Below are positions 1-9,208 of a stretch of 64,000 nucleotides of DNA, piece after piece; the stretch's first letter is position 1, and each line of letters opens with the position of its first letter. Origin of the DNA: Halomonas sp. HL-93 (GTDB lineage Bacteria; Pseudomonadota; Gammaproteobacteria; Pseudomonadales; Halomonadaceae); the NCBI RefSeq assembly GCF_900086985.1, contig NZ_LT593974.1, positions 2,728,001 through 2,792,000 of the forward strand, read 5' to 3'. Made by a program: the position numbers and the translations under genes. The notes under the pieces were generated by a model that had not been told where the DNA came from, searched no databases, and saw only the letters and a list, made by a program, of their open reading frames with translations.

Positions 1-180
1 AGACCCCGGATTGAAGCGAAGGACAAGTTCGGCTGCACTCTCCTCGAAGAAAGGAATATCCAGGTTTGCCTGTATCGCTGGGGACGGCAGGCTGAAGCCG
101 ATAAAGAAGGCAGCCGCAGGGACTGGAGCCATAGCCAGGCCGATAGCAAGGATAGGGAGAAGCGATCGTGAAGCGAGCAT
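1..180 (-). CDS. Secreted protein of unknown function, N-terminal part only
   Basis: This gene is cut by the left edge of the window; the first 60 codons are visible. The reading frame opens with ATG at 180 and has a good Shine-Dalgarno sequence (GGGGAGG) 6 nt upstream. The first ~24 residues form a classic Sec signal peptide: MLASRS, then a hydrophobic stretch ending in PVPAAA. The mature part seen so far (FFIGFSLPSPAIQANLDIPFF and on) shows no recognisable domain. It starts 15 bp after the stop of the 626-codon gene upstream on the same strand, so the two are probably co-transcribed and may act together in the periplasm or at the surface. No function can be assigned. Confidence 0.7.
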   Translation of the reverse strand, partial: MLASRSLLPILAIGLAMAPVPAAAFFIGFSLPSPAIQANLDIPFFEESAAELVLRFNPGS

Positions 181-195
181 GGCAAACCTCCCCGT

Positions 196-2031
196 CTACC
201 GTCGACTGGTGCATCGCAAGAGATTGTCGTCGACTCGACAATTGTCCCATGATTCCACAAGTTGCCAGGTCTGCCCGTCTTGACGAAACGAGGCCCAGGT
301 CCATTGGTTAAAAGCGCTTGCCGCATTCACGAGCGACGCGACCTGCCCCAACATGCCTGACCCCGTCATCGACATGTCGGCTCGATATCGGCAATAGGCC
401 GACACGTCAGGGTCTTCCATCCGCACGCAATGATCCAGGCTCACGGAGGTGATGCGCATGTTGCCGGTGCTTGAGTTCATCGCACCGCCTCCGGAGAACA
501 GACACATCATTGCTGCCACAGGATTGTTGTCGCGGCGATAGGTGTTGCATTGGTCGCCCATCGCATCCAGCCTTTGGAAAGCGACATCCACATTTGCCTG
601 AATAGCGTTCTGGATATCTTGGGCGTTCGGTGTGAAAGGACCTGCCAGCGACGGCGCACGCGAATCGACCGCCGGTGCAGGCCGTTCAGGCGTAAGCGCG
701 GGCTCGGGCGTAGGCGCACCATCGGGGTTTCGAGCTAGCGCGATATCGATCGGTTGTGACAGCCACAGGTCGAACTGCCGCCCCCCAAAATCTACAACGA
801 CATCACGGCCTCCGTCGCTGTAATCGTACCAAGGAAGGTCTTCGCGAATATTCTGCCGGAGCCTGTCGAACACGACTCCCGAGCATCCGTGATGGGTGAA
901 AACGCGCATAAAGCCTTCCTGTTGCCTCTGAAGAAGTTCATCGAACCGCTGAGACAAAACGCTGAACGAAAAATCGTTGCGCAGCTCGCTGTCATATATT
1001 TCTCTGCTGACGTCCTCATAGGTGGAAGCCGTCAGGACAAACGGAGCAAAATCGTCCTCAAGGATACTCACTGTCTGAACCTCTGTGAGAGGCGTCGTCT
1101 TGTAGGAAAACATCGGCTCGTCAGTGGCCGACGCACAGCCCTCCCCATAAGCAAGGTGGAATGCGAGATAGTTGAGCATCCGTGGACGGAGCGACGATTC
1201 CAAAGGAGACCGGCGGCCCTCATAAATCCGCTGAAAGGTTCGCGCCTGGCTCTGGTCGAGGAATGACAGATCAATCTCGGTGGGCGCCTCATCCGGCCTT
1301 GAATTATTCTCTGCGATCACGATCTCGTCGAGATCGATGCTTTCCAGTGGATTCGGCTTGCCAGCGCGACAATATTCCAAGAGCGGACCCACATCCGCAC
1401 GAAACGTGCTGAAATCCAGGCCGCCGCTCATCGGCAAGAACGCGCCGTTTCTTTTCAGTTGATAGGCAAAATTGGTCGTGCCCTTCAAGCGGGTAAAGAA
1501 AGAGGCATCAGCGCGCGCCGATCCGGACACGCGAACGACATGCCGATCACTGGAAAAGCGCTCCCCCAGCGCCACCGGCATGGAAAATTCAAGGGTCTGG
1601 CCGTAGGGACGAATGTTGAGCGAATACTCGTCATCAGGGTTCAGTTCCAGGGGGTCATCCATCAACTGAGAGACGACGCTGGTCAAGTCAATGATGCCGT
1701 CGCCGCGGCAACGCATCACGAATTCCGGCTCCCCCTCAGGCACATCGTAATTAGCGCCACGCGTGTAGACAAAAGCCGGATCACCTTGGATGGATACTAA
1801 AACCGGCGGGGTGGCAGTCGTGCGATTCTCGTCTCGCCCACTTTGATCAGCAAGGCTCGCCGTTATGCGAGGGTCGCTACCCGCTCGCGCGATGTCAGCG
1901 ATGCGTTCGATTTCCTCAATATCCAGTACGTCTGCCGCACTGGCCGATTCCTGAGAAAAGGCAGTGGTTGCAGAGCAGAGCAAAAGAGGTAAGGAGATAA
2001 ACCGAAAGGTATTATTTAAAATCCAATGCAT
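196..2031 (-). CDS. Exported protein of unknown function (about 611 aa)
   Basis: I do not recognise this protein. I place the start at the ATG at 2031 rather than at the upstream in-frame start at 2076, because AGGAAAACC precedes it with correct spacing and because the protein then begins with a signal peptide (MHWILNNTFRFISLPLLLC, cleavage near TTAFSQ). The mature protein is hydrophilic, acidic and Ser/Thr-rich, with a Pro-rich linker (PTPEPALTPERPAPA) around residue 450 and several scattered Cys residues that could form disulfides. No membrane helices follow the signal peptide. It ends 15 bp before another signal-peptide gene on the same strand, suggesting a two-gene operon of secreted proteins. 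Confidence 0.75.
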   Translation of the reverse strand: MHWILNNTFRFISLPLLLCSATTAFSQESASAADVLDIEEIERIADIARAGSDPRITASLADQSGRDENRTTATPPVLVSIQGDPAFVYTRGANYDVPEGEPEFVMRCRGDGIIDLTSVVSQLMDDPLELNPDDEYSLNIRPYGQTLEFSMPVALGERFSSDRHVVRVSGSARADASFFTRLKGTTNFAYQLKRNGAFLPMSGGLDFSTFRADVGPLLEYCRAGKPNPLESIDLDEIVIAENNSRPDEAPTEIDLSFLDQSQARTFQRIYEGRRSPLESSLRPRMLNYLAFHLAYGEGCASATDEPMFSYKTTPLTEVQTVSILEDDFAPFVLTASTYEDVSREIYDSELRNDFSFSVLSQRFDELLQRQQEGFMRVFTHHGCSGVVFDRLRQNIREDLPWYDYSDGGRDVVVDFGGRQFDLWLSQPIDIALARNPDGAPTPEPALTPERPAPAVDSRAPSLAGPFTPNAQDIQNAIQANVDVAFQRLDAMGDQCNTYRRDNNPVAAMMCLFSGGGAMNSSTGNMRITSVSLDHCVRMEDPDVSAYCRYRADMSMTGSGMLGQVASLVNAASAFNQWTWASFRQDGQTWQLVESWDNCRVDDNLLRCTSRR

Positions 2032-2186
2032 GGTTTTCCTACCCTCGTAAGCTCGGATCGCTAGAGCAGTGGTCACCCGTTAGATTTAAAAAAAACTAGG
2101 CGCCTTTAGTGAGGTGGTCAACGCTCAATTCTCTAATACTTGTAATGACGCCGCCTCACCTTCCGAGGCTGCGAACGAGCCACCGC

Positions 2187-2282
2187 ATAGCCCGACGAAG
2201 CCTTGCGCCTACAAGGATTGGAGGCGCCACAAAACTAATTACAGGAGGGGTTCGTAGGAGCGCAATTCAGTGCGCGATCAGC
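2187..2282. repeat. REP pair (BIME), left copy degenerate
   Basis: A forward REP copy (GTAGGAGC, stem GCAA/TGC, GCGATCAGC) lies at 2254-2282. A decayed inverted copy (CCCGAC...GCGCCTAC) lies at 2187-2212. The pair sits just downstream of the MBL-fold gene stop at 2303 and belongs to the REP family found throughout this window. The remainder of 2032-2300 shows no gene. Confidence 0.7.
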
Positions 2283-2302
2283 AATGATCAAGCCACCAAA
2301 CG

Positions 2303-3727
2303 TTACTCATACAACGCAGGCAAAACGACTTCGATCTGCCGCCCAGCTTTTTGGGCCATGGCCTCAATGGCCGCTTTCAACGCTTGGCGCGCATCGTCAT
2401 CGCCATGCACCAAACGCACTTCACGCGGCCAGCGGCGCATGCGTTTGATGAAATTAAGCAAATCGCGTTGCCCGGCGTGGGCCGAGTACCCGCTGATGGT
2501 GGTAATGCCAGCACGAATATCCACCCGCTCGCCATCCAGCTCCACCCAGCCGCCCTCGGGCCCGTAACACTGAATGTCCCGCCCTGGGGTACCCGCCCCT
2601 TGATAACCCACAAACAGCACCTGATGACGCGGATCGCCCAGCATCGCCTTTAAATAATTCACCACGCGCCCGCCCGCGCACATGCCGCTAGCGGCAATCA
2701 CCACCGCCGGCCGGCCGCTTTCGGCCAGGTAGCGCACGGTTTGTTCATGGGTGTCGTGTTCATCCACCGTGTACACATTGTCAAAACTCAGCGGATGCCT
2801 GCCTGAACGCAAACGGCGTTGAGCCTCCGCATCCCAGAACGGTTTTAATTGGCGATACACCTGGGTAAAGCGGGCCGCCAGCGGCGAATCGACAATCACC
2901 TCCAGCGAGCGCCAATCAGACGATGGCGGCGCGGCATGCACGATGGTTTCCAGCTCGTAGAGCAGCTCTTGCGTGCGGCCAATACTAAACGCAGGGATAA
3001 TCACCGTTCCCCGGTTAGTCAGCGCTTGCTCTATAGCGTTTTTCAGCGCCTGGCCGCGCTCGCGGCGGCCTTCATGGTTGCGGTCACCGTAGGTGGACTC
3101 AAGCACCAGCACATCCGCCTGATACGGCGATTTAGGCGCAGGCAGCAACGGCGTATAGGGCGCGCCCAAATCACCGGAGAACACTACCCGATGTTTGGCA
3201 CCTTTTGCCTTATCATTTAGCGCCGCCTCAACGTAGCTGGAACCCAGAATATGCCCAGCCCGCTTGAGCTTCACCCGCATGCTAAGCGCCTTATCATCCA
3301 CCACCGTGTGCCACTTGCCATAAGCTAACGGCACCAACTGCTTTTGAAGCTGGGCCTGAAACTGAGTGATCAACCGCGCATTGCGGGTAAAGCCAATTTT
3401 TAACGCATCCTCAATCACCAGCGGCAAAAGCACGGCGGAAGGCTCGGAACACAGAATCGGTCCTTTAAAGCCCGCCGCCAGCAAATACGGCAAACGGCCC
3501 ACGTGATCGATATGCACATGGGTAATCACCAGCGCTTTCAGCGTGCTTATATCAAAGCCCACTTCAAGCTGGGCCAGGCTATCCTCAGCGGCGTCTTCCC
3601 CCTGGAACAACCCGCAATCCACCAGTAGCGAGTGCTCACTGCTTCCCATCAGTTGATGACAGCTACCCGTTACCCCGCCTGCCCCACCGTGATGACGTAT
3701 CTCCGGCCACGTTCCCTGCGCTTGCAT
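2303..3727 (-). CDS. MBL-fold metallo-hydrolase with beta-CASP domain (RNase/CPSF73-like)
   Basis: A metallo-beta-lactamase-fold protein of the beta-CASP group, whose members are zinc-dependent RNA-processing nucleases or related phosphodiesterases. The HxHxDH zinc motif is THVHIDHVGRLPYLL near residue 72. Further metal ligands are FSGDLG, and the beta-CASP motifs are visible: VLESTYGDR (motif A), SGYSAHAGQ (motif B) and the terminal LVHGDDDA. The central region contains VIIPAFSIGRTQELLYEL and ASGMCAGGRVVNYL, both characteristic of the family. I favour the ATG at 3727 over the one at 3733, because AAGGA is 7 nt from the former and only 1 nt from the latter. The length (about 474 aa) is normal for bacterial single-domain members. 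The gene stands alone; its physiological substrate is unknown. Confidence 0.9.
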   Translation of the reverse strand: MQAQGTWPEIRHHGGAGGVTGSCHQLMGSSEHSLLVDCGLFQGEDAAEDSLAQLEVGFDISTLKALVITHVHIDHVGRLPYLLAAGFKGPILCSEPSAVLLPLVIEDALKIGFTRNARLITQFQAQLQKQLVPLAYGKWHTVVDDKALSMRVKLKRAGHILGSSYVEAALNDKAKGAKHRVVFSGDLGAPYTPLLPAPKSPYQADVLVLESTYGDRNHEGRRERGQALKNAIEQALTNRGTVIIPAFSIGRTQELLYELETIVHAAPPSSDWRSLEVIVDSPLAARFTQVYRQLKPFWDAEAQRRLRSGRHPLSFDNVYTVDEHDTHEQTVRYLAESGRPAVVIAASGMCAGGRVVNYLKAMLGDPRHQVLFVGYQGAGTPGRDIQCYGPEGGWVELDGERVDIRAGITTISGYSAHAGQRDLLNFIKRMRRWPREVRLVHGDDDARQALKAAIEAMAQKAGRQIEVVLPALYE

Positions 3728-3777
3728 CTTCATGTCCTTATCTATCGATTCCTAAATAAAAATTTATCACATTGAAT

Positions 3778-3808
3778 AAAAAAGCGCCTGACTGAGCCAG
3801 ACGCTTTT
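3778..3808. terminator. Hairpin resembling a bidirectional terminator
   Basis: AAAAGCGCCTG and CAGACGCTTTT form a stem with one mismatch around a short GCTC-type loop, with A-rich and T-rich flanks, so it would act on either strand. It lies upstream of the MBL-fold gene, with no obvious gene reading into it from the right other than through the REP cluster. It may therefore be a relic or part of the repeat block. Confidence 0.45.
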
Positions 3809-3828
3809 AGAAGCCGCATAGAGGTTTT

Positions 3829-4080
3829 CATAAGAGCTCAATTTATTGAGCGATCAGCAATTATCCCGCCACCGCTAATCATCACCTATACCCAACCCCA
3901 TCGCCCGACAAGTCTGGCTCCTACAACGGCTAGATGCATCCATGAGACTACCTACATGGGTTTTCGTAAGAGCTCAATTCATTGAGCGATCAGCAATCAT
4001 CGCGCCACAGAAACAAACACCCAGCTAAAAAGCTGGGTGTCAGTGGGTTTTGTAGGAGCGAAACTTGTTGCGCGATCAGC
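3829..4080. repeat. REP cluster with an embedded perfect hairpin
   Basis: Forward REP copies lie at about 3830-3858, 3965-3993 and 4052-4080, and an inverted copy (ATCGCCCGACAAGT...GGCTCCTAC) at 3900-3923. At 4017-4040 lies a perfect hairpin, ACACCCAGCT-AAAA-AGCTGGGTGT, which recurs at 5207-5230 and, in variant form, at 7670, 7757, 9260 and 10891. The segment 4001-4080 is nearly identical to 5191-5271 on the other side of the Rpn gene. Confidence 0.85.
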
Positions 4081-4143
4081 GATGAGGGTATCTCGTAGAC
4101 TAAGAACACATGATAAGCTTTGCCCATCGAGACAGGAGCGTCC

Positions 4144-5088
4144 ATGGTTAGCCATCCTCACCACCGCCACGACCACAGCTATAAGCTACTTTTCTCACAT
4201 CCTGAGATGGTTAGGGATTTACTCACCGGCTTTGTAAAAGAAGACTGGGTAGAACAGCTCGATTTTTCGACGCTGGAAAAAGTGAGCGGCTCATACATTA
4301 CCGATGAACTACGCGACCGTGAAGATGACATCATCTGGCGTGTACGCTGGGGTGATAACTGGCTCTATGTTTACCTACTGCTAGAATTCCAGTCTAGCGA
4401 AGACAAACACATGGCCGTTCGGATCATGAGCTACCTGGGGCTGCTTTATCAGGACTTGATACGCCAAAATGCCTTTGCGCCCAGCGGCAAGTTACCTCCC
4501 GTTTTGCCCGTAGTACTCTACAATGGAGAACAACGCTGGACAGCGGCACAAAACGTAGCGGATTTGGTCGAAGGAGTACCAGGCGGATTAGAGCGCTACC
4601 GCCCAAACCTTGAATACCTGTTGCTGGACGAGGGGGCCATTGTTAATGACCCTGATTGGTCAGACAGAGTGCGCAATGTGGCAGCGGCACTCTTTCGGTT
4701 AGAGCACAATCGCGATGAGCAGGACATGCTGGAGGTGTTAGGCTCCCTGGTAGAGTGGCTTAAAGCCTCTGAGCAGACAGCACTTCGCCGAGCTTTTGTG
4801 GTTTGGATACGCCGGGTGCTGCTACCTAACCGGGCACCTGAAATGGAATTGCCCGAGTTTAATGACTTACACGAGCTACATGAGGTACATCACATGTTGG
4901 CAGAACGTATCAAGCAATGGCCCGAACGCTGGGAAGAAAAAGGCCGTTTGGAAGGCCAGATCGAAACACAAAGGACTACAGCGCGTAACTTGCTAGCGCT
5001 TGGTGTGCTCAGCGCTGAGCAAATTGCCGAAGCCACAGGGCTACCAATAGAAGTCGTCGCCCAATTACAGAAAGAAAGTAAAGACTAA
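4144..5088 (+). CDS. Rpn family recombination-promoting nuclease / YhgA-like putative transposase
   Basis: The protein matches the Rpn (YhgA-like, formerly Transposase_31) family of PD-(D/E)XK nucleases, which stimulate RecA-independent recombination in E. coli. The characteristic N-terminal block HDHSYKLLFSHPEMVRDLL is present, followed by the nuclease core with REDDIIWRVRW and YLLLEFQSS (the D...ExQ pattern) and the VLPVVLYNGEQRW motif. The C-terminal region (EEKGRLEGQIE...) is charged and probably helical. I chose the ATG at 4144, which has AGGAG 5 nt upstream, over the ATG at 4120. The gene is flanked by direct repeats of about 80 bp made of REP plus hairpin, consistent with insertion or amplification by recombination. 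Length is normal, so it is probably intact. Confidence 0.88.
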   Translation: MVSHPHHRHDHSYKLLFSHPEMVRDLLTGFVKEDWVEQLDFSTLEKVSGSYITDELRDREDDIIWRVRWGDNWLYVYLLLEFQSSEDKHMAVRIMSYLGLLYQDLIRQNAFAPSGKLPPVLPVVLYNGEQRWTAAQNVADLVEGVPGGLERYRPNLEYLLLDEGAIVNDPDWSDRVRNVAAALFRLEHNRDEQDMLEVLGSLVEWLKASEQTALRRAFVVWIRRVLLPNRAPEMELPEFNDLHELHEVHHMLAERIKQWPERWEEKGRLEGQIETQRTTARNLLALGVLSAEQIAEATGLPIEVVAQLQKESKD

Positions 5089-5154
5089 CAGTTACGCTGG
5101 TTCCGCCTCTGAAACGGCTGGAGCCAGCCACAAAACTACATGCAGGCTTGAACT

Positions 5155-5271
5155 CGTATTAGCGAAACTTATTGAGCGATCACCAACCATCGCGCCACAG
5201 AAACAAACACCCAGCTAAAAAGCTGGGTGTCAGTGGGTTTTCGTAGGAGCGAAACTTGTTGCGCGATCAGC
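5155..5271. repeat. REP copies and hairpin, right-hand flank of the Rpn gene
   Basis: A diverged REP (GTATTAGCGAAACTTATTG) lies at 5155-5183, a perfect ACACCCAGCT/AGCTGGGTGT hairpin at 5207-5230 and a forward REP at 5243-5271. About 80 bp here match 4001-4080 almost base for base. Confidence 0.85.
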
Positions 5272-5284
5272 AACGATCCCGCCA

Positions 5285-5383
5285 CTAAATCAGCGGCACG
5301 AACGGCACCCCACCACAGCCGGTTAACAGCATCGCGGCGGCGCCGAGAAACATCATCTTTAGCATTGTTTTCAGTTTAATCAT
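5285..5383 (-). CDS. Very small predicted lipoprotein (32 aa)
   Basis: A short frame starts with ATG at 5383 and stops at 5285. It encodes a positively charged start (MIKLKTMLK), a hydrophobic helix and a textbook lipobox (LLTGC), followed by only ten residues (GGVPFVPLI). The pattern is that of a lipoprotein signal peptide with almost no mature domain. A GGAG lies about 15 nt upstream, which is farther than ideal. The gene sits between REP elements and the autotransporter-like gene. Function is unknown, and the call rests only on the lipobox and frame. Confidence 0.5.
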   Translation of the reverse strand: MIKLKTMLKMMFLGAAAMLLTGCGGVPFVPLI

Positions 5384-5552
5384 CGAAATCAAAGTTCAAC
5401 TCCAGGTCATCAAAGGTGCAGGTAGCTTTCGTAGGGAAGCATTTCATTGAGCAACCAGCAAGCACCCGGCCACCAAAATCACCTGCAACAACCCCTTTGC
5501 CCAAAAAGACGGGCTCCCACAAGTGCATCATCCCTATACCCTGCCCCGTATG

Positions 5553-7493
5553 TTACCAGCGATACGCGGCGGCTAACCGAGCGCCGTGTTCGGTTTCATG
5601 GCCGGAGAACGAGCCTTCATACTCACCGCTAATGGCCAAGCTGCTGTTGCCAGATATCTCACGTTCCCAACTGAGCCCTGTAGAAACGTCGGCGCTATGT
5701 ACCGTGCGGTTGTCTGGAGAAATGACAAAACCATCATTGCCTGTGTTGCCGCCAAGCGCCGTTTGCACGGCCCCGCCAGACTGAGAGCGCATGCCCCAGG
5801 CCAACCCCGCCGTCAAATGCACAGCGGTATCGTCCGTACGACGCATCAAAAGGCCGCTGTCTACACCTACGCTGGTATTCCAGACATCTTGCCGTTGCGA
5901 GCCGTATTCCATGGCCAGCGCAGAATCACCCTGCTCTGAATAAGCAGTTTGATGTAGCCAGCTATGCATCAGTTGCGCGTTGGGCACCAGTTCCCAGTTA
6001 GCGTCCATTTCGATAACGTAACTGGCCCCCAGGGCGAGTGTCACATTTTCGCTACGGTTGTCGCCTTCCACTATGCCAGTGGTGACACCGGCAATCTCAC
6101 GGCGATGCTCGTTATCGGCAAACCCCGCTAACAAGGTGGCATCCAGAATCACCGCGTCGCGTCGCCAAGCGGTATAGGCACCGACGCTTGTGCTATCGAT
6201 ATCCGTGCTTGCCTGGGCGGCATCATCGCCATTTACCCGGCCCTGGCCCACGCCCAGGAACAACCCTGCCAGCCACTCATCACTCAGCCAACGGTCCATA
6301 CCCAGCAACATGCCATACTGACGGAAGTCATAATCACTGCCGCTACCTCTGCTCACATAACCTTCCGCCCAACTGCTGAACTGGCCAGGCGAACTTTCGC
6401 CTTGATGTGATAGCTTCGAGGCCACACCGATTAAACCATCAACAGACTCATGGTCTCCATAGCGCAGAACGCTGGCATCGTCCTGATGACCGCCCAACGC
6501 TTGCCAACCTTCCATCTGTTGATGAGCGGTTTGGCTCGCGAGAGTATTAGTAAGGTTCAGGTTGGCCCCCATCTGCCCGCCCATGCCGGTACTGGCGAAG
6601 CGCTTATTTAAGGTGTTGAGTGTGCTGCGGTTGGCACTCAGGCTGGCATCGCGCACGCCATTCCGCGAAACGTTAGAGCTCATGCTTTCCACGAAACGAG
6701 CGCGCTGTGTTTCATTTAGACTTGCTTGTGTCGCCAGCGCATTCAGCACCGGGCTATTGGGGTCGTTCAAGCCCAGATCACGGACGACGCGGTCGAAGTA
6801 AGCACCAGAAGGCTGGTTACGGCTGCCCTCAACGGGTACTTCGAAGACGGCATTGTCTACCACGGGGTCTTCATCGTCTACGATGACCTCAAGGTTGCCA
6901 TCTTCACCAACCACCACCACAAAACCAGGGCCATATACGAAGAAAGATTGCGGGTAGCCAAGCGGATCATCTTGGCTGTAAGTGGAAATCACAACCGTGT
7001 AGCGTTCGCCATCGTCCAGTTCCACGCTCAATCCCGGGCAAAAATCTGGATTTGGCTCCGCATCAGAGCAACTGACTGGCACAAGGCCGAGCTCTTCTAA
7101 ATCAACCTCAATAGATGCATTATCGATTAATGTGCCATAGTCATCATTACCCGTAATGTACCCGGTGCCTGGCTGCTCGGGGTCAAAAATGCCCCGGTAC
7201 ACCAGCATCACGGTATCGACCGGTGCCTCACTTTGGCCCATCAAATAGCTACCCGTGGCCTGAACATCCAACTCCTGAGCAATAAAATTAAAGCTATTGT
7301 CTCCTGAGCCAATGTCGCCCTCCCCCATATTTGATGAATTAAAATTAAACCAGTTAAGTGACATGGAGCCTTCAAAGGTGTGGTCGTCTTCCAGCGTAAA
7401 CTCGGTCAATTCATCGGCATGGGCGCTAAAGGCCGCGGCGGCACAGGCGGAAGCCAGGAGGGTCGGGCGGAATCGAGAGAAGAATATTTGCAT
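5553..7493 (-). CDS. Autotransporter beta-barrel domain-containing outer membrane protein
   Basis: This is a type V secreted protein. The likely start is the ATG at 7493, giving a signal peptide (MQIFFSRFRPTLLASAC, cleavage near AFSAHA); the open frame extends upstream only through a TTG. Residues about 30-240 (numbered from that start) are an acidic Gly/Asp-rich passenger without a recognised enzyme motif. A linker of helical and Asn-rich character follows. The last ~260 residues form an autotransporter barrel: alternating strands such as VGAYTAWRRDAVILDATLLAG, ending in AAYRW with the C-terminal aromatic residue required for BAM recognition. The passenger is short compared with adhesin autotransporters. 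No SD is strong at this start, so the start is moderately certain. Confidence 0.8.
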   Translation of the reverse strand: MQIFFSRFRPTLLASACAAAAFSAHADELTEFTLEDDHTFEGSMSLNWFNFNSSNMGEGDIGSGDNSFNFIAQELDVQATGSYLMGQSEAPVDTVMLVYRGIFDPEQPGTGYITGNDDYGTLIDNASIEVDLEELGLVPVSCSDAEPNPDFCPGLSVELDDGERYTVVISTYSQDDPLGYPQSFFVYGPGFVVVVGEDGNLEVIVDDEDPVVDNAVFEVPVEGSRNQPSGAYFDRVVRDLGLNDPNSPVLNALATQASLNETQRARFVESMSSNVSRNGVRDASLSANRSTLNTLNKRFASTGMGGQMGANLNLTNTLASQTAHQQMEGWQALGGHQDDASVLRYGDHESVDGLIGVASKLSHQGESSPGQFSSWAEGYVSRGSGSDYDFRQYGMLLGMDRWLSDEWLAGLFLGVGQGRVNGDDAAQASTDIDSTSVGAYTAWRRDAVILDATLLAGFADNEHRREIAGVTTGIVEGDNRSENVTLALGASYVIEMDANWELVPNAQLMHSWLHQTAYSEQGDSALAMEYGSQRQDVWNTSVGVDSGLLMRRTDDTAVHLTAGLAWGMRSQSGGAVQTALGGNTGNDGFVISPDNRTVHSADVSTGLSWEREISGNSSLAISGEYEGSFSGHETEHGARLAAAYRW

Positions 7494-7619
7494 GAGGATA
7501 GCCAGTGTTATTAATTGTGCGTAGTTAATAACGTATCGGCAGTGAATACGGGGAATAAAGAAGAAAAGATCATTAAGTTTCAACGCTCAGCAAACCTGGC
7601 TCTTTCATTGGCAGGACCC

Positions 7620-7885
7620 ATAGGAGCGAAATTCGTTGCGCGACCAGCAATAACCCCGCCACATAAACAAACACCCGGCTAAAAAGCCAGGCGCAGCTGG
7701 GGTTCGTAGGAGCTCAATTCATTGAGCGATTACCAATCATCCCGCCACAAAACAAAACACCCGGCTAAAAAGCCAGGTGTCAGTGGGGTTCGTAGGAGCA
7801 CAACTTGTTGAGCGATCAGCAATTATCCCGCCACAGACAATCAACTCTTGCACCCAGCCCCTTCACCCGACAAAGCTGTTCCTTT
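7620..7885. repeat. REP cluster between the autotransporter and ligase genes
   Basis: Three forward REP copies (7620-7648, 7705-7733, 7792-7820) carry the stem variants GCGAAA/TTGCGC, GCTCAA/TTGAGC and GCACAA/TTGAGC. Two AAAA-loop hairpins (ACACCCGGCT...) lie at about 7670-7693 and 7757-7780. A decayed inverted REP (CACCCGACAAAG...CCTTTAC) at 7864-7885 touches the ligase stop codon. Confidence 0.8.
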
Positions 7886-9158
7886 ACATGGCATGGGGCT
7901 GCTCCTTTCTCTGGCGGCTATACACACCCCACAACACCGCCAGCAAAAACGCGAACATCATCACCCCACTGTTATGGGCTAAAAAGCTCTGGGTCAGGCC
8001 GAAATCAATATAGGTAACGGAGAGTAACGTTCCGCCAGTGGCTATAGCGCGTAGCGATAAATCTTTCGCGCCCAGCTGCTGGATAAAAAAACGCATGGGG
8101 ATCAGGTAAACAGCCAGCAGCACCGCCAAACCAATCAACCCACGCTTGGCAAAGCTGTCGATAAATTCATTGTGCGCATGGCCATAGCGGTAGGCTGTTT
8201 TTTTATTAATGATCCCCTCATCACCCAACTGGCGCATCGCCTCGCGGTAGCCGTTACTTCCCCAGCCTACGACTGGCTTTTCAGCAATCAAATGCCCTGC
8301 GCCGCGCCACATCTCAAACCGCGCACCGACGGATGTATGGCTTCTATCGCCCGCTACGTAGTTCTGCACCTGCTCGACGGCCTCATGGACCCTCGCCTGC
8401 ACGCCAATTTGCGGCACGGCATAGACACCCACACCCCCGACAATCACCACCATGGCCATCGCCGCGACCAGCGGTTTGGACATCAAAGGGCCATAAGCAC
8501 GAAATAACACCAGCAGCACGAATGGAATGCCTACCCAGCCACCCCGGCTACCGGAAAATAGCGACCCGAGCACCCCGAACAGCGCACACACGATAAAAAA
8601 CGCTACCCACCTGCGCCGATGCGGCTGCGTGAATGCCCACCCCAACGCCGCCAGGCAAAGCACACCCAGCAGCATGCTCAGGTTGCCAAACTGGATGGTA
8701 TGCGTATGCCCCGTTGCGCGAACCACGCCCATACCGAACTTCTGCCATATCGCCCAACTACCGGCACCCAAGGCCCCCAAGGCAATACCGCTCCATAACC
8801 AGGCCAAACGCGGAGGGTAAGCGATCACTAACAGCAACGCGGGAATCGCCAGCCAAAAGCGTATCGGCTTATCCGCCCCACTGCTGCCCTGGCCATCCCA
8901 CCAGGCCTCCAGCACGCCCACCAGCGCAAACGCCGCCATCGCGATCATCACCAACACATTCTGGCGAGAAAGCCCCAGCGACGGGCGTTTAACCAGCAAC
9001 ACACCGCTACCCAGAAACAGCATTAACGCGCCCAGCGAATAACCGGTAGGCGCAATTAACGCGATAGCGCAAAGCAGAAAAACAGCCAGTGACGTGTACA
9101 GCGAAAGCGGAGAAGAAACAGGGAGGGAATTCAAACGGGGGGAGTGGTTCACGGACAT
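7884..9158 (-). CDS. O-antigen ligase/polymerase family protein, copy 1
   Basis: A polytopic membrane protein of the O-antigen ligase (WaaL/Wzy_C) family, about 424 aa. These proteins transfer lipid-linked glycan to lipid A-core or polymerise it on the periplasmic side of the inner membrane. There are about ten hydrophobic segments. A large periplasmic loop contains GARFEMWRGAGHLIAEKPVVGWG and the AHNEFIDSFAKRG motif, hallmarks of the family. I start it at the ATG at 9158, matching copy 2 downstream; extension to 9221 would add a hydrophilic leader encoded by repeat DNA. It is a near-perfect duplicate of 9382-10656, differing mainly in the last residues (QPHAM against QTRAL). Whether it ligates or polymerises cannot be told from sequence alone. 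Confidence 0.85.
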   Translation of the reverse strand: MSVNHSPRLNSLPVSSPLSLYTSLAVFLLCAIALIAPTGYSLGALMLFLGSGVLLVKRPSLGLSRQNVLVMIAMAAFALVGVLEAWWDGQGSSGADKPIRFWLAIPALLLVIAYPPRLAWLWSGIALGALGAGSWAIWQKFGMGVVRATGHTHTIQFGNLSMLLGVLCLAALGWAFTQPHRRRWVAFFIVCALFGVLGSLFSGSRGGWVGIPFVLLVLFRAYGPLMSKPLVAAMAMVVIVGGVGVYAVPQIGVQARVHEAVEQVQNYVAGDRSHTSVGARFEMWRGAGHLIAEKPVVGWGSNGYREAMRQLGDEGIINKKTAYRYGHAHNEFIDSFAKRGLIGLAVLLAVYLIPMRFFIQQLGAKDLSLRAIATGGTLLSVTYIDFGLTQSFLAHNSGVMMFAFLLAVLWGVYSRQRKEQPHAM

Positions 9159-9208
9159 TCCAAAACAAGCGTTATTTGAACGCGGAATGTTACCACAGGT
9201 AAAATTTG

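Noticed and set aside
11..283. Plus-strand frame at the left edge
   Set aside because: The opposite strand encodes a signal peptide with a strong SD from 180; the plus frame has no SD or domain.
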